A stretch of 64,000 nucleotides of DNA from Marinitoga aeolica (GTDB taxonomy: Bacteria; Thermotogota; Thermotogae; Petrotogales; Petrotogaceae). Of the stretch, positions 1 through 9,399 are shown piece after piece. The stretch spans positions 2,356,001-2,420,000 of the forward strand of contig NZ_CP069362.1 of assembly GCF_029910535.1 (NCBI RefSeq), written 5' to 3'. How positions within the stretch are numbered: position 1 is the first letter of the stretch; every line of letters begins with the position of its first letter. Under the pieces are notes generated by a model. The model was given only the letters and a program-made list of their open reading frames with translations. It did no database searches and was not told the origin of the DNA. The position numbers and the translations under genes were made by a program.

Positions 1-746
1 GTCATGTTGAAGCTAAACAAAAAGGTTTAACAACTCCTTATAAATCACCTTTAGCTCAATATACTCCTGCACAATTCAGGGATCCTGAAAATTATTGGAT
101 TGGTTTATATATTGGTGTTTTAGCTTTTGCAACAAATGAACAAAGAGCAAAAGAATTAGGATTAGAAGCACCAACAGGTTGGTTTGATATTATTGATTCA
201 AAGTATGAAAAATTAGTAAGAGTTGCAAATCCTAATACTTCTGGAACAGCATATAACGTAATAACTACAATACTTCATATGTTCCATGAAGACGAAGAAT
301 TAACATTCATGTTCTTACATCACTTAGATAGAAGTATAGATCAATATACAAAATCTGGTTCTGCTGGCGGAAAACAAGCAGCTATAGGTGAAATACCTTT
401 TGCAATTGGTTATGCTCATGATTTATTCAGATTAATAGCAAATGGAGCACCATTAAAAGTAACAGTTCCAAAAGAAGGAACAGGATTTGAGCTTGCATCT
501 ATGTCATTAATAAAAAATGGGCCTAATCCCGTTACAGCAAAAAAATTATATAACTGGATGTTACAAAAAGAAGCACAATCAATGATTGCTGAATGGTATG
601 TTTTACCAGTTTCCAAATTAGCTCCAAAAGATAAAGCACCTTTAAATATTGATGAATTAAGAATAGTAAATCAAAATTTTGTTTGGGATGCAGCTAATAG
701 AGAAAGATTAGTTGATAGATGGAATAGAGAAATAGGTGCAAAATAA
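1..746 (+). CDS. Iron(III)-type ABC transporter substrate-binding protein (5' truncated)
   Basis: The reading frame is open from base 3 to the stop at 746, so the gene begins before the window. An internal ATG at 279 is not the true start, because the upstream codons read as continuous protein containing YWIGLYIGVLAFATN. The visible C-terminal part, about 247 residues, looks like family 1 extracellular solute-binding proteins of the FbpA/AfuA type, which capture ferric iron outside the membrane and hand it to the permease. The next two genes encode an FbpB-like permease and an FbpC-like ATPase on the same strand, which supports the assignment. The ligand is inferred from family and context; related proteins bind phosphonates, thiamine or polyamines. 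Confidence 0.82.
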   Translation, partial: HVEAKQKGLTTPYKSPLAQYTPAQFRDPENYWIGLYIGVLAFATNEQRAKELGLEAPTGWFDIIDSKYEKLVRVANPNTSGTAYNVITTILHMFHEDEELTFMFLHHLDRSIDQYTKSGSAGGKQAAIGEIPFAIGYAHDLFRLIANGAPLKVTVPKEGTGFELASMSLIKNGPNPVTAKKLYNWMLQKEAQSMIAEWYVLPVSKLAPKDKAPLNIDELRIVNQNFVWDAANRERLVDRWNREIGAK

Positions 747-751
747 TTTTA

Positions 752-778
752 TTAGGCGGCAATCTTTTTGCCGCCTAA
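752..778 (+). terminator. Intercistronic GC-rich hairpin between binding-protein and permease genes
   Basis: TTAGGCGGCAA at 752-762 pairs perfectly with TTGCCGCCTAA at 768-778 across a short T-rich loop. No T-tract follows on the plus strand, so it is more likely an mRNA-stabilising or attenuating hairpin than a full terminator. Such a hairpin would keep binding-protein mRNA more abundant than the membrane components, a common pattern in ABC uptake operons. Confidence 0.7.
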
Positions 779-807
779 ATTAAAATACTGTACAGGAGTT
801 GAAAAAT

Positions 808-3006
808 ATGTTTACTAAAAGAAAAGTAGTCTATTTCATTATACTGCTAATTTTTGTCAGTGTATTAGATTTCTGGATATTTTCAAATGTAAAAAAATCC
901 TATAATTCTGTTTTAAATGATAATTTTTTAAAAACAAGTCATATTATATCCAGATCAATTCCTCAAGATGGAGCAGATTATAAAAAATGGATAAAAAAAT
1001 ATGAAGAAGAAAATGAGAATTTAAAGATAATCTATATTAATGGATTGCCTGGATTTTTTGAAACAACTGATTATTATGATGATAATGACTTATATAATTT
1101 TTATAAAGAAAATTATAATTCTGAAGACTTTAAAAAAGGAATTGAAAGTGCCGAATATAGTGAATTTTACTTCTCAAAACAAGATTATGAGTTTAATAAT
1201 TCAAAATATAGAATTATTTTTGCTCCTATCATAAATGATGATTATGATGTTTTAGGAATAGGTGTATTCTTTTTCAAAATGGATGGATATATGAAATTTT
1301 ATAGACTAGTGAATATTTTTATGTATTCTATAATAATTATATTTGCATTGCTATATGGAATAATAAACTTTTCAAGAGATCCTGTAATGAATTTCATAAT
1401 CTTAACTATATTTATTATAGTAGCACTTTTTACAGCTTATCCCTTATTTGAAGCTGTAAGATTGACGTTTATAAAAAACGGAGAATTTTCCTTAGAGATA
1501 TGGAAAAGAATACTTACCACTAAACAATATTTAAGTGCTTTTTGGGGTAGTATTAAATTAGGAATTTCTACAGCAACTTTATCTACTTTAGTAGGATTTT
1601 TATTTGCATTTGTTTTAGCGCGAACAGGAATTAAAGGTAAAAAATTCTTTAGTACTATGGCGACATTACCTGTTATCTCCCCACCATTTTCTTTAACATT
1701 GTCGATATTACTATTATTTGGGAATAATGGTTTAATTACGAAAAAAATATTAGGTTTACATAATTTTAGTATATATGGTTTAACTGGATTAACTTTAGTT
1801 CAAACAATGGGAATGTTTCCGATAGCTTATTTAACCATGGTTGGTGTACTACATTCTATTGATTCTACTTTAGAAGATGCATCGCTTGATTTAAATGCAT
1901 CTAAATTAAAAACATTTTTAAAGGTAACATTACCTCTTTCAATGCCTGGAATATTAAGTGCGTGGTTATTAGTGTTTACCAACTCATTAGCAGATTTTGC
2001 AAATCCCTTGATTTTATCAGGTAATTATAGAGTATTATCTGTTGAAGCGTATTTAGAAGTTACTGGTATGAATAGATTAGGAAATGGTGCAGCTTTGTCT
2101 ATATTGTTGTTATTGCCTACAATAACCGCTTTTTTGGTTCAAAGATTTTGGGTATCAAAAAAGTCATTTGTAACAGTAACAGGAAAACCATCACCAAGAA
2201 TAACAGAATTGGTTTCAAAACCAGTAAAAATAACTTTAGTAACTTTAATGATTTTTATCATAATATTCTTAATTTCATTATATGGAACTATTGTAGCAGG
2301 ATGTTTCGTAAAGAATTGGGGAATTGATTATACATTCACATTAGAGAATATTAAAGAAGCACTTCAAAGAGGAAAAGATGCTATAACAGATACTGTAACT
2401 CTTGCAAGTCTCGCAACGCCTATAGCTGGTATACTTGCTATGATGACTGCATTGATTTTAGTAAGGAAAAGGTTTAGTGGAAAGCGTATTTTTGAAATAT
2501 TGATTATGGCACCTTTTGCTATTCCGGGTACATTAATAGGTATTAGTTATATTTTAGCATTTAATAAGCCACCTATTATTTTAGTCGGCACAGGAGCAAT
2601 TATTGTTATAAACTATATTATTAGGGAATTACCTGTTGGTGTAGAAGGAGGAGTTGCAGCACTAAGACAAATTGATCCTTCAATAGAAGAAGCAGCTCAA
2701 GATTTAGGTGCAGATGTTCCAACTGTATTTAAAACAGTAGTATTACCACTTTTAAGGCCTGCATTTATTTCTAGTTTATCATATACTTTTGTTAGATCAA
2801 TGACTGCTGTTAGTGCTGTTATATTCTTGATTTCAGCTAAATGGTATCATATTACTGTATTAATATATAATTTCTCTGAAAACTTAAGATTTGGATTAGC
2901 AAGTGTTTTAGCTACAACTTTAATAATAATTGTATTAGCTGCATTTGGAATAATGAGATTATTAGTTAGAGAAAGTGAAACTTTAGAAAAAACAGTTTCT
3001 CAGTGA
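808..3006 (+). CDS. FbpB-like iron(III) ABC transporter permease, two fused MetI domains, with extra N-terminal domain
   Basis: This membrane protein of about 732 residues forms the translocation channel of the uptake system. It contains two binding-protein-dependent permease domains in tandem (roughly residues 240-450 and 520-725), as in FbpB. Each has an EAA-type loop, seen as DSTLEDASLDLNASKLKTF and IEEAAQDLGADVPTVFKTV. Unusually, a first membrane segment at about 7-27 is followed by about 135 polar residues before the next membrane segment, predicting an extracytoplasmic domain. AGGAG at 794-798 lies nine bases before ATG 808; a TTG at 799 is in frame but too close. The stop overlaps the region of the ATPase start. 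Confidence 0.85.
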   Translation: MFTKRKVVYFIILLIFVSVLDFWIFSNVKKSYNSVLNDNFLKTSHIISRSIPQDGADYKKWIKKYEEENENLKIIYINGLPGFFETTDYYDDNDLYNFYKENYNSEDFKKGIESAEYSEFYFSKQDYEFNNSKYRIIFAPIINDDYDVLGIGVFFFKMDGYMKFYRLVNIFMYSIIIIFALLYGIINFSRDPVMNFIILTIFIIVALFTAYPLFEAVRLTFIKNGEFSLEIWKRILTTKQYLSAFWGSIKLGISTATLSTLVGFLFAFVLARTGIKGKKFFSTMATLPVISPPFSLTLSILLLFGNNGLITKKILGLHNFSIYGLTGLTLVQTMGMFPIAYLTMVGVLHSIDSTLEDASLDLNASKLKTFLKVTLPLSMPGILSAWLLVFTNSLADFANPLILSGNYRVLSVEAYLEVTGMNRLGNGAALSILLLLPTITAFLVQRFWVSKKSFVTVTGKPSPRITELVSKPVKITLVTLMIFIIIFLISLYGTIVAGCFVKNWGIDYTFTLENIKEALQRGKDAITDTVTLASLATPIAGILAMMTALILVRKRFSGKRIFEILIMAPFAIPGTLIGISYILAFNKPPIILVGTGAIIVINYIIRELPVGVEGGVAALRQIDPSIEEAAQDLGADVPTVFKTVVLPLLRPAFISSLSYTFVRSMTAVSAVIFLISAKWYHITVLIYNFSENLRFGLASVLATTLIIIVLAAFGIMRLLVRESETLEKTVSQ

Positions 3007-3017
3007 GAGGTGGAAAT

Positions 3018-4115
3018 ATGACAAAAAAACAAGTATCTTTAAGATTGGAAAATGTTACTAAAATATTTTACGACAAAAAATACAATACAGAAGTAATTGC
3101 TGTAAATAATTCAAATTTTGAAATAAAACCAGGTGAATTAATTACTTTATTAGGTCCCTCTGGATGTGGAAAAACTACAACATTAAGGATGGTTGCAGGT
3201 TTCGAATTACCCACAAAAGGAAAAATATATATAGGTAATGAAGATGTCACTTATCTTCCACCAAATAAAAGAGATACAGCTACAGTATTTCAAAGTTATG
3301 GATTATTTCCGCATATGACAGTATTTGATAATGTAGCTTATGGCCTTAAACTCAGGAAATTGTCAAAAGAAGAAATTAAAGAAAAAGTTTTAAGCACTTT
3401 AGACATGGTTGGATTAAAAGATCTTGCTAATAGAGCTCCATCAAGATTATCAGGTGGTCAGCAACAAAGGGTAGCATTAGCAAGATCTATTATTGTAGAA
3501 CCTTCCATTTTGTTATTGGATGAACCTTTGTCAAACTTAGATGCGCTTTTAAGGGAACAAATGAGAATAGAGATTAGAAGAATACAAAAATCATTAGGAA
3601 TTACAGCAATTTATGTTACTCATGATAGAGTAGAAGCTATGAGTTTATCAGATAGAATAATTGTTATGAAAGATGGAAAAATTATACAAATAGGAACTCC
3701 TAATACTATTTATGAAAATCCAAATTCAAAATTTGTAGCTGGTTTTGTTGGAAAAGTTGCTTTCTTTGATGTTGAAGTAAAAGATATTGTAGAAAACAAG
3801 TGTATTATTGATTTTCGTGGAAAAATTTTAGAGATTCCAAAATATGAATCAAATGTAGAAATTGGTTCAGGCAACGTATTAATGGCCAGACCAGAATCAT
3901 TAGTTTTAAAAGATCCAAAAAAAGGATTAATAAATGGAAAGGTAAAAATAAATGTTTATCTTGGAAATACAATTGAATCATTTATTGATACCGATTTTGG
4001 AGAAATAATGGTTCAAATAGATAATCCTAGTTTAAAGAAAATTTATGATGAAGGTGAAGAAATTTCAATAGATATAGTTCCTGAATTATGTAAAATTTTA
4101 AAAAATGAAGATTAA
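3018..4115 (+). CDS. FbpC-like ABC transporter ATP-binding protein with TOBE domain
   Basis: This is the cytoplasmic ATPase that powers the uptake system encoded by the two genes before it. It has Walker A GPSGCGKTT, signature LSGGQQQR, Walker B ILLLDEPLSNLD and the switch histidine in YVTHDR. The last 110 or so residues form a TOBE-like domain, typical of CUT1/Fbp/Pot ATPases. GAGGTGG just before ATG 3018 decides the start; an upstream in-frame GTG at 3003 overlaps the permease stop but lacks a proper site. The operon ends with a strong terminator at 4157-4190. Confidence 0.88.
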   Translation: MTKKQVSLRLENVTKIFYDKKYNTEVIAVNNSNFEIKPGELITLLGPSGCGKTTTLRMVAGFELPTKGKIYIGNEDVTYLPPNKRDTATVFQSYGLFPHMTVFDNVAYGLKLRKLSKEEIKEKVLSTLDMVGLKDLANRAPSRLSGGQQQRVALARSIIVEPSILLLDEPLSNLDALLREQMRIEIRRIQKSLGITAIYVTHDRVEAMSLSDRIIVMKDGKIIQIGTPNTIYENPNSKFVAGFVGKVAFFDVEVKDIVENKCIIDFRGKILEIPKYESNVEIGSGNVLMARPESLVLKDPKKGLINGKVKINVYLGNTIESFIDTDFGEIMVQIDNPSLKKIYDEGEEISIDIVPELCKILKNED

Positions 4116-4156
4116 AAATACTGTCTCTCCTTTTTGAATAAATACGAAAAATTTTA

Positions 4157-4190
4157 GGGTATTAGTGTTCTAATACCCATTTTTTATTTT
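4157..4190 (+). terminator. Rho-independent terminator of the iron-uptake operon
   Basis: GGGTATTAG at 4157-4165 pairs with CTAATACCC at 4170-4178 and is followed by a run of T residues. It lies just after the ATPase gene and touches the stop of the convergent gene at 4189. Confidence 0.85.
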
Positions 4191-4491
4191 AAAAAGCAGT
4201 TGAAAATTTATTGCCATTATATGTTATTTTATAGGATATAAGTTTATAATAATCCTTGAATTTTATAGAAATTCCTTCAACAGTTATTTCTTTATTAGGA
4301 ATTAGTAACCCAGTATGCCTTGAATTTACCATTGTTTTATAAATATTATTAAATTTATCTTTGATATAAACATGGAATAAATATTTTGAATTATTTATTT
4401 TCTCTACTTTTTCTATAACTCCTATGATTACATCAAGTTTTTTTGATTTATTATGATATTTTTCAACATTAATTTCATAATTCATATTCAT
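4189..4491 (-). CDS. Hypothetical protein, about 100 residues
   Basis: The family is not recognised. The product is a small soluble protein rich in beta-type residues (DVIIGVIEKVEKI, YLFHVYIKD, KEITVEGISIKF) without signal peptide or membrane segment, suggesting an OB-like or other small beta fold; this is only an impression. GGGGGTG five bases before ATG 4491 sets the start, in preference to an in-frame GTG at 4497. The upstream region carries four TYTAAG hexamers with 11-bp spacing (4542-4580), shared with the DUF2202 and SHOCT genes elsewhere in the window, so all three are probably controlled by the same response regulator. Confidence 0.6.
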   Translation of the reverse strand: MNMNYEINVEKYHNKSKKLDVIIGVIEKVEKINNSKYLFHVYIKDKFNNIYKTMVNSRHTGLLIPNKEITVEGISIKFKDYYKLISYKITYNGNKFSTAF

Positions 4492-4541
4492 AAACACACC
4501 CCCATTTTTTGACTTATCTAATTTAATAATAAAGTATTTTT

Positions 4542-4580
4542 CTTAAAAAAAACTTAGAATATACTTAAAATTTTCTTAGA
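4542..4580 (-). promoter_or_regulatory. Four-fold 11-bp direct repeat (TYTAAG box), site 1
   Basis: On the minus strand TYTAAG hexamers start every 11 bases, four times; on the plus strand they read CTTAAA 4542, CTTAGA 4553, CTTAAA 4564, CTTAGA 4575. Ten bases after the last hexamer in the direction of transcription comes a TATTATTAAAT -10-like stretch. The spacing and alternation match the sites at 44569-44607 and 47925-47963. Tandem 11-bp repeats upstream of a -10 element are typical of OmpR/PhoB-family activators. Confidence 0.72.
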
Positions 4581-4672
4581 AAATACAGCGTAATTTTAGT
4601 CACGCATTTTTGTTTTTTATTTTTGTATAATATCACTATAAATAATCAAAATAAAAGGGGATTTTTTATGAA

Positions 4673-4706
4673 GAAAAAAATTACGCCTTGCAGAAGCAAG
4701 GCGTAA
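4673..4706 (-). terminator. Terminator of the flavodiiron gene
   Basis: Perfect 11-bp arms TTACGCCTTGC (4681-4691) and GCAAGGCGTAA (4696-4706) are followed on the minus strand by a T-tract. It lies just beyond the stop of the gene at 4717-5910. Confidence 0.85.
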
Positions 4707-4716
4707 TATATTTATA

Positions 4717-5910
4717 TTAATTTTCTTTAACTCTTTTTGCCATTTCTTTAGCTAATTGTCTTAATTTTTCATAATGTTCTTCATGAGCAGAGAATTGTAC
4801 TTCTACTGGATCACAAACCATTTCCCATTTATTTTTCTTAATATAATCTACAATACCTTTTACTCCTCCACCACTCCAACCATATGTGCCAAATACTCCA
4901 AATACTCTATTTTTAATTCCTTTATGTTCTAAATTTATAATTAAATTCTCCATTCTTGGGAATATACCATTATTATATGTATTTGTACCTAATAATACGC
5001 CTTTGAATCTCCAAATTTCGTTTATAATAAATGATTCATGAACTTCTGAAGAATTCATAACTCTTATATTTTTAATTCCTTCATCTGCTAAACATCTAGC
5101 GATGAAATCAGCCATTTTTTCTGTGTTTCCATACATTGAACCATATGCAATAACTACACCTTCTTCAGTTTCATATTTACTCCATTTATCATATAATGAA
5201 ATTATTCTTCCAGGATTTGTTCTCCATACCGGGCCATGTGTTGAAGCTATAATTTTAATTTCTAATCCTGATAATTTTGCCATAGCTCTTTGAACCATTG
5301 GTCCAAATTTTCCAACAATATTAGAATAATATCTTCTTATTTCATTTTCATAATATTCTATATCAACTTCATCATCAAAAACTCCACCATCTAATGTCCC
5401 AAATCCACCAAAAGCATCCCCAGCAAATAAAATCTTTTCAGTTTCATCATATGTCATCATTGTTTCAGGCCAGTGAACCATAGGAGTTAAGTAAAATTTT
5501 AGTTTGTGCTTTCCTAAGTCTAATTCATCTCCATCTTTAACTTCGAGTAAATTAGTATCTATCCCATATAATGCTTTTAAGAATTCAAATGTTTTTTTAT
5601 TTCCAACTATTTTAATATCTGGATATGCTCTTAATATTTCAACTATAGATCCAGAATGATCAGGTTCCATATGATTAATAACGAGGTAATCTAACTTTTT
5701 CCCTTCTAATATTTTGTCAACTTTATTTAAAAAAATATGAGTTTTAGTGGTTTTTACTGTATCAAATAATACAGTTTTTTCATCTTTTATTATATAAGAA
5801 TTATATGAAACTCCTTTTGGTAAAGGCCACATATTTTCAAATAAATGGGTGTCTCTATCATTAACCCCAACATAATATACAGAATCAGTGATGTTTAAAA
5901 TATTATCCAT
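4717..5910 (-). CDS. fprA: Flavodiiron protein (oxygen/nitric-oxide reductase, FprA type)
   Basis: The enzyme reduces O2 to water or NO to N2O in the cytoplasm and protects anaerobes. The N-terminal metallo-beta-lactamase domain carries the diiron ligands in NHMEPDHSG (H80, E82, D84), MVHWPETM, FAGDAFGG and ASTHGPVWR. The C-terminal flavodoxin domain starts near residue 250 with the FMN loop YGSMYGNTEKMADF. At 397 residues it has the standard length of the two-domain family, with no fused rubredoxin. AGGAGGG precedes ATG 5910. The gene appears monocistronic with its own terminator. Confidence 0.93.
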   Translation of the reverse strand: MDNILNITDSVYYVGVNDRDTHLFENMWPLPKGVSYNSYIIKDEKTVLFDTVKTTKTHIFLNKVDKILEGKKLDYLVINHMEPDHSGSIVEILRAYPDIKIVGNKKTFEFLKALYGIDTNLLEVKDGDELDLGKHKLKFYLTPMVHWPETMMTYDETEKILFAGDAFGGFGTLDGGVFDDEVDIEYYENEIRRYYSNIVGKFGPMVQRAMAKLSGLEIKIIASTHGPVWRTNPGRIISLYDKWSKYETEEGVVIAYGSMYGNTEKMADFIARCLADEGIKNIRVMNSSEVHESFIINEIWRFKGVLLGTNTYNNGIFPRMENLIINLEHKGIKNRVFGVFGTYGWSGGGVKGIVDYIKKNKWEMVCDPVEVQFSAHEEHYEKLRQLAKEMAKRVKEN

Positions 5911-6044
5911 AATATCCCTCCTAATTGTATTAATTTCATTTTTAATATTATTATATCATATAATGTGAAATAAATAATAAAAATTAAGTTAAAAAACTCT
6001 AATATCATTATATCATGATATAATGAGTTGGAGGAGGTAAAAAA

Positions 6045-6461
6045 ATGAAAATAGAAGCAAAAACTATAGAAGAATTTATTGAAAAATGTGGGGATAGAAA
6101 AGACGACATTATCTTTTTGGATAATTATATTATCAATCGTTTACCAAAAATCAAAAGATATTTATATTCATCAAAAAGTATTACTATGTTATCATATGGT
6201 GAAGTTCCGTATAAGACTACAACATATGAAGGGTTATTCCCATTAATAGGTCTTACTCCTCAAAAAAATAATATTAGTTTGTATATTACTATATGGAAAA
6301 ATGGGAAAACATTACCAGAATTATATGGAAAAAAACTTGGAAAAGTAAATGTTGGTAAAAGTTGTATAAGATTTAAAAAAGTTGAAAATCTTGATTTGGA
6401 TATTTTAAAAGTAGCATTATTAGAAGCATATGATTGGTGTAAGGAGCAAAAAAATGGATAA
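6045..6461 (+). CDS. DUF1801 (YdhG-like) domain protein
   Basis: A small cytoplasmic protein of 138 residues. The segment GEVPYKTTTYEGLFPLIGL followed by ISLYITIW resembles the DUF1801/YdhG fold, whose biochemical role is not established. GGAGGAGG stands directly upstream of ATG 6045 and a TATAAT lies a little further up in the divergent region shared with the flavodiiron gene. The stop overlaps the next gene by eight bases (ATGGATAA), so the two are translationally coupled and probably function together. Confidence 0.7.
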   Translation: MKIEAKTIEEFIEKCGDRKDDIIFLDNYIINRLPKIKRYLYSSKSITMLSYGEVPYKTTTYEGLFPLIGLTPQKNNISLYITIWKNGKTLPELYGKKLGKVNVGKSCIRFKKVENLDLDILKVALLEAYDWCKEQKNG

Positions 6462-7179
6462 TATATTTTTGGATATATTTAATGAAATTCCACGTGAAGG
6501 GCCTGGAGATGATTATTTTACAGAAAAAGCATTTTCATATATAACTATACCTGAAAATCCAGTAACTCTAGATATTGGATGTGGTTCTGGAAGTCAAACT
6601 ATAAAATTATCTAAGTTGTCAAATGGTGTTGTATATGCTATTGATTATTATAATCAGTATTTAGAAAAATTAGAAAAGAAAATAAATACAAATAATATAA
6701 TAATTATTCAAGGAGATATGAAAGAATTAAATTTTAAAAAAGATTTTTTTGATTTAATATGGTCTGAAGGTGCGATTTATATAATAGGTTTAGAAAAAGG
6801 ATATAACAAATACAAAGAGTATTTAAAAAGAGGCGGATATATGGTAGTATCTCATATATCTTGGCTAAAAAGTAGTCCGCCTCAAGAATTACTTGAATAT
6901 TGGAAAAATAATTATCCAGAAATTAATTATATTAGTGAAAATATAAAAATTATTGAAAAACAAGGTTTTAAAGTAAGAAAGACATTTATTTCAGATGAAT
7001 ATGCATGGTGGGATAACTATTATAATCCACTATTAAATAGAATTGAAGGATTAAAAAATAAATATATAAATAATGATAAATTTGAAAATATTATTAATGA
7101 TATAAAACTAGAAATTGAAATGTATAAAAAATATTCTGATTATTATGGATACGTATTTTATATAGCAAGGAAAATTTGA
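6454..7179 (+). CDS. Class I SAM-dependent methyltransferase
   Basis: The Rossmann-type methyltransferase motif I is visible as LDIGCGSGSQTIKLS at about residues 41-55, followed by the acidic end of strand 2 in YAIDYYNQYLE and by GDMKELNF. The product is a soluble protein of 241 residues; the substrate is unknown. AAGGAG at 6441-6446 selects ATG 6454; an in-frame ATG at 6430 lies within the preceding gene without a site. It is cotranscribed with the DUF1801 gene and converges on the MBL gene that ends at 7184. Confidence 0.82.
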   Translation: MDNIFLDIFNEIPREGPGDDYFTEKAFSYITIPENPVTLDIGCGSGSQTIKLSKLSNGVVYAIDYYNQYLEKLEKKINTNNIIIIQGDMKELNFKKDFFDLIWSEGAIYIIGLEKGYNKYKEYLKRGGYMVVSHISWLKSSPPQELLEYWKNNYPEINYISENIKIIEKQGFKVRKTFISDEYAWWDNYYNPLLNRIEGLKNKYINNDKFENIINDIKLEIEMYKKYSDYYGYVFYIARKI

Positions 7180-7183
7180 TTTT

Positions 7184-8089
7184 TTATATTATAGATTTCC
7201 ATAATGCCTTGTTATTTTTGAAAAATAAATCTATCTTTTTTTCATCTTTTAAATAGCTCAAAAATGCCATTATTGTTGTGTTATATAAGTAATATAATAT
7301 AGCATTATTAATGTCTAATTTATATACATAAAGCATATATGAAACTATTTCTTCTGTCGAATGTTCCTTTATGATATAATCAAGAATTTTATTTTCTATA
7401 TCTTCTATTCTTTTTAAATTCGATTTTGCAAGCTCCGATATATTTTCTAATAATGTTCCATGTGATGGGATATAATAAGAATAATTTGATTCCATAAGTT
7501 TTAATAGAGTGTTTTTAGCATTTTTTATATTTACATTGACGGGTATTTTATGTTTTTCAAGTAATTCTTCTGAAATTAAAGCATCTCCACAAAACAAAAC
7601 ATCATCAAATAATATTCCTTTTTGAAATTCTGTATGACCATCTAAATGTATTATGTTTATTAAATTATTTTCTATATTTATTTTATTTTCTTCATCATCA
7701 ATAACATCAGTAACCTTTGAAGATTTAGCAAGTAAAAATTTATTTCTTAAATCTTTAATTGGATAAGCACCAGAATATAAAAAATAAGGCATATAAATGG
7801 GATTTTCTATCATACTGATTTCAGATCTGAAAGCGAAAATTCTTACTTCAGGAAAATGTTTTTGTATATAATGATTACCTCCAATATGATCTGCATGCAT
7901 ATGAGTATTGATAATATATTTTGCATGAAAGCCGTTATCCTTTAAAGTTTTTACTATTCTTCTTCCTTTTGAATCATCGCTTCCACTATCCACAATTAAC
8001 ACATCATTATTGTCATTGATTTTAATAACTCCAATATTTGTATTATCACTAATATAAAATACATTATTTGTAATTTCATGAAATTGCAT
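7184..8089 (-). CDS. Metallo-beta-lactamase fold hydrolase
   Basis: A cytoplasmic hydrolase of about 301 residues with the zinc-binding motif HMHADHIGG, an upstream VDSGSD strand and later metal ligands in LDGHTEFQKG, FCGDALIS and PSHGTLLE. The substrate cannot be told from the sequence; related proteins are glyoxalase II-like or lactonase-like. GGAGGGG before ATG 8089 sets the start, although the frame stays open 33 bases further upstream. The last 80 residues are a helical extension with no obvious match. Confidence 0.85.
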   Translation of the reverse strand: MQFHEITNNVFYISDNTNIGVIKINDNNDVLIVDSGSDDSKGRRIVKTLKDNGFHAKYIINTHMHADHIGGNHYIQKHFPEVRIFAFRSEISMIENPIYMPYFLYSGAYPIKDLRNKFLLAKSSKVTDVIDDEENKINIENNLINIIHLDGHTEFQKGILFDDVLFCGDALISEELLEKHKIPVNVNIKNAKNTLLKLMESNYSYYIPSHGTLLENISELAKSNLKRIEDIENKILDYIIKEHSTEEIVSYMLYVYKLDINNAILYYLYNTTIMAFLSYLKDEKKIDLFFKNNKALWKSII

Positions 8090-8215
8090 ATTTCCCCTCC
8101 TCAGTATAAGATTTTTATACATAATTATAACATGAATTTATTTTATTTTGAGTGAATTTTAATAAACATAATAATATAATATATATATTATAATTTATTT
8201 GAAAGGAGTTATATT

Positions 8216-8416
8216 ATGAAGCAATGCAAATGGTATTTTGTATGTCCTATGAAAAGATATTACGAAAAAGGGTTAATTGATAAAAAATGGATAGAAAATT
8301 ATTGCAAAGGAAATTGGAAAGAATGTATTAGGTATCAGAAAGAGGAAAATGGCGAATATCATGAAGATTGGATGTTACCAGATGGAACATTAGATGAATC
8401 ATTGAAAGGGGATTAA
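8216..8416 (+). CDS. Small conserved cysteine-containing protein (66 aa)
   Basis: The protein has four cysteines arranged as C4-x5-C10 and C30-x7-C38, plus many aromatic and charged residues, ending in DWMLPDGTLDESL. I recall similar short proteins in Firmicutes and Thermotogota but do not know a demonstrated function. The cysteine pattern would suit a zinc or iron-sulfur site. A clear AAAGGAG precedes ATG 8216 and the coding pattern is good, so it is a real gene. It stands alone between two minus-strand genes. Confidence 0.75.
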   Translation: MKQCKWYFVCPMKRYYEKGLIDKKWIENYCKGNWKECIRYQKEENGEYHEDWMLPDGTLDESLKGD

Positions 8417-8449
8417 AAAAGTTTTTTATATTATTTCTATTAATATATC

Positions 8450-9343
8450 TCATTTATAACTTTTTAATGCATTTAAAATTGATCTATAATCAAAAAAATT
8501 TAGCCATATACCTTGTTGTTTTTTTATATTCAACTTTTTTTGTAAGGGTACTAGTAATTGATGATATACTTTTTGAACATGAATTTTCTTAACCTGTACT
8601 TTAATTCCCAAAGGTAATATACCTATAGAAACATCTATACCTAAAACGTCTAATAATCCATCGAGAAAAGCTTGATATTGATTTACATTATTGAAATTAC
8701 CTACAGAAACTATTAGATCCTTTATTTTATAAAATTTTAAATCTTTTAATGAATTAATAAAATCTTTTTGATCTATGTTTTTTGAATATATTATATTGAG
8801 TATATCTTCAAATTTTTTATTTTTTATAAACTTTGAAAAATAATAAAATTCTTTTTCGCGAGCAGTTCTGAACATTAACGTATCAGTATATAAAGCAGTC
8901 GCAAAAGATAATAAAATTTCATCCTTTAAATGGATGGAATTTTTTATTGATAATTCATATAAATTTATAACATTTGCGCTTGCCTTATTGATATATGCAA
9001 AAACAGAATTAGATACAAAATCTTCATTTATTTTACTATGATGGTCAAAAATAACATATTCTTTATTTTCTAAACTTATAAAATCAATATCTTCATAATT
9101 TGAAGTGTCATATATAAAATAAATATCATACGAATCAACGTTTATGTTATTATCAGTTTTTAAATTGAGATAATCTAATAATCCTTCTCCGCTTCTTAAC
9201 TCAGGACGTGGAATATAATAATCTCCTCCATATACGTTTATTCCCCAATATATTGAGGCTATTCCATCACAATCTGATAATTTATGAGTTGTATGCAAAA
9301 CTCTTTTTCCTTTAATATATTCTTTCAAATCTAATATATTCAT
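8450..9343 (-). CDS. DHH-family phosphoesterase
   Basis: The N-terminal half has the DHH-superfamily motifs: THKLSDCDGIASIYWG (motif I aspartates), IYDTSN (motif II) and the namesake VIFDHHSKI (motif III). Family members hydrolyse phosphodiester bonds in nanoRNA, cyclic dinucleotides or polyphosphate. At 297 residues it is near the size of nanoRNase-type proteins, but a glycine-rich DHHA1 motif is not obvious, so the substrate is open. AGGTGA precedes ATG 9343. Confidence 0.82.
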   Translation of the reverse strand: MNILDLKEYIKGKRVLHTTHKLSDCDGIASIYWGINVYGGDYYIPRPELRSGEGLLDYLNLKTDNNINVDSYDIYFIYDTSNYEDIDFISLENKEYVIFDHHSKINEDFVSNSVFAYINKASANVINLYELSIKNSIHLKDEILLSFATALYTDTLMFRTAREKEFYYFSKFIKNKKFEDILNIIYSKNIDQKDFINSLKDLKFYKIKDLIVSVGNFNNVNQYQAFLDGLLDVLGIDVSIGILPLGIKVQVKKIHVQKVYHQLLVPLQKKLNIKKQQGIWLNFFDYRSILNALKSYK

Positions 9344-9399
9344 AATAAATCACCTATATATGATATAATTAATTATCAAGAAAATAGGAGGATATATTA

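Noticed and set aside
4669-4707. A 12-codon frame after AAAAGGGG with ATGAAGAAAAAAA
   Set aside because: It looks like a gene start, but it runs into the terminator hairpin of the flavodiiron gene and codes for nothing of interest.
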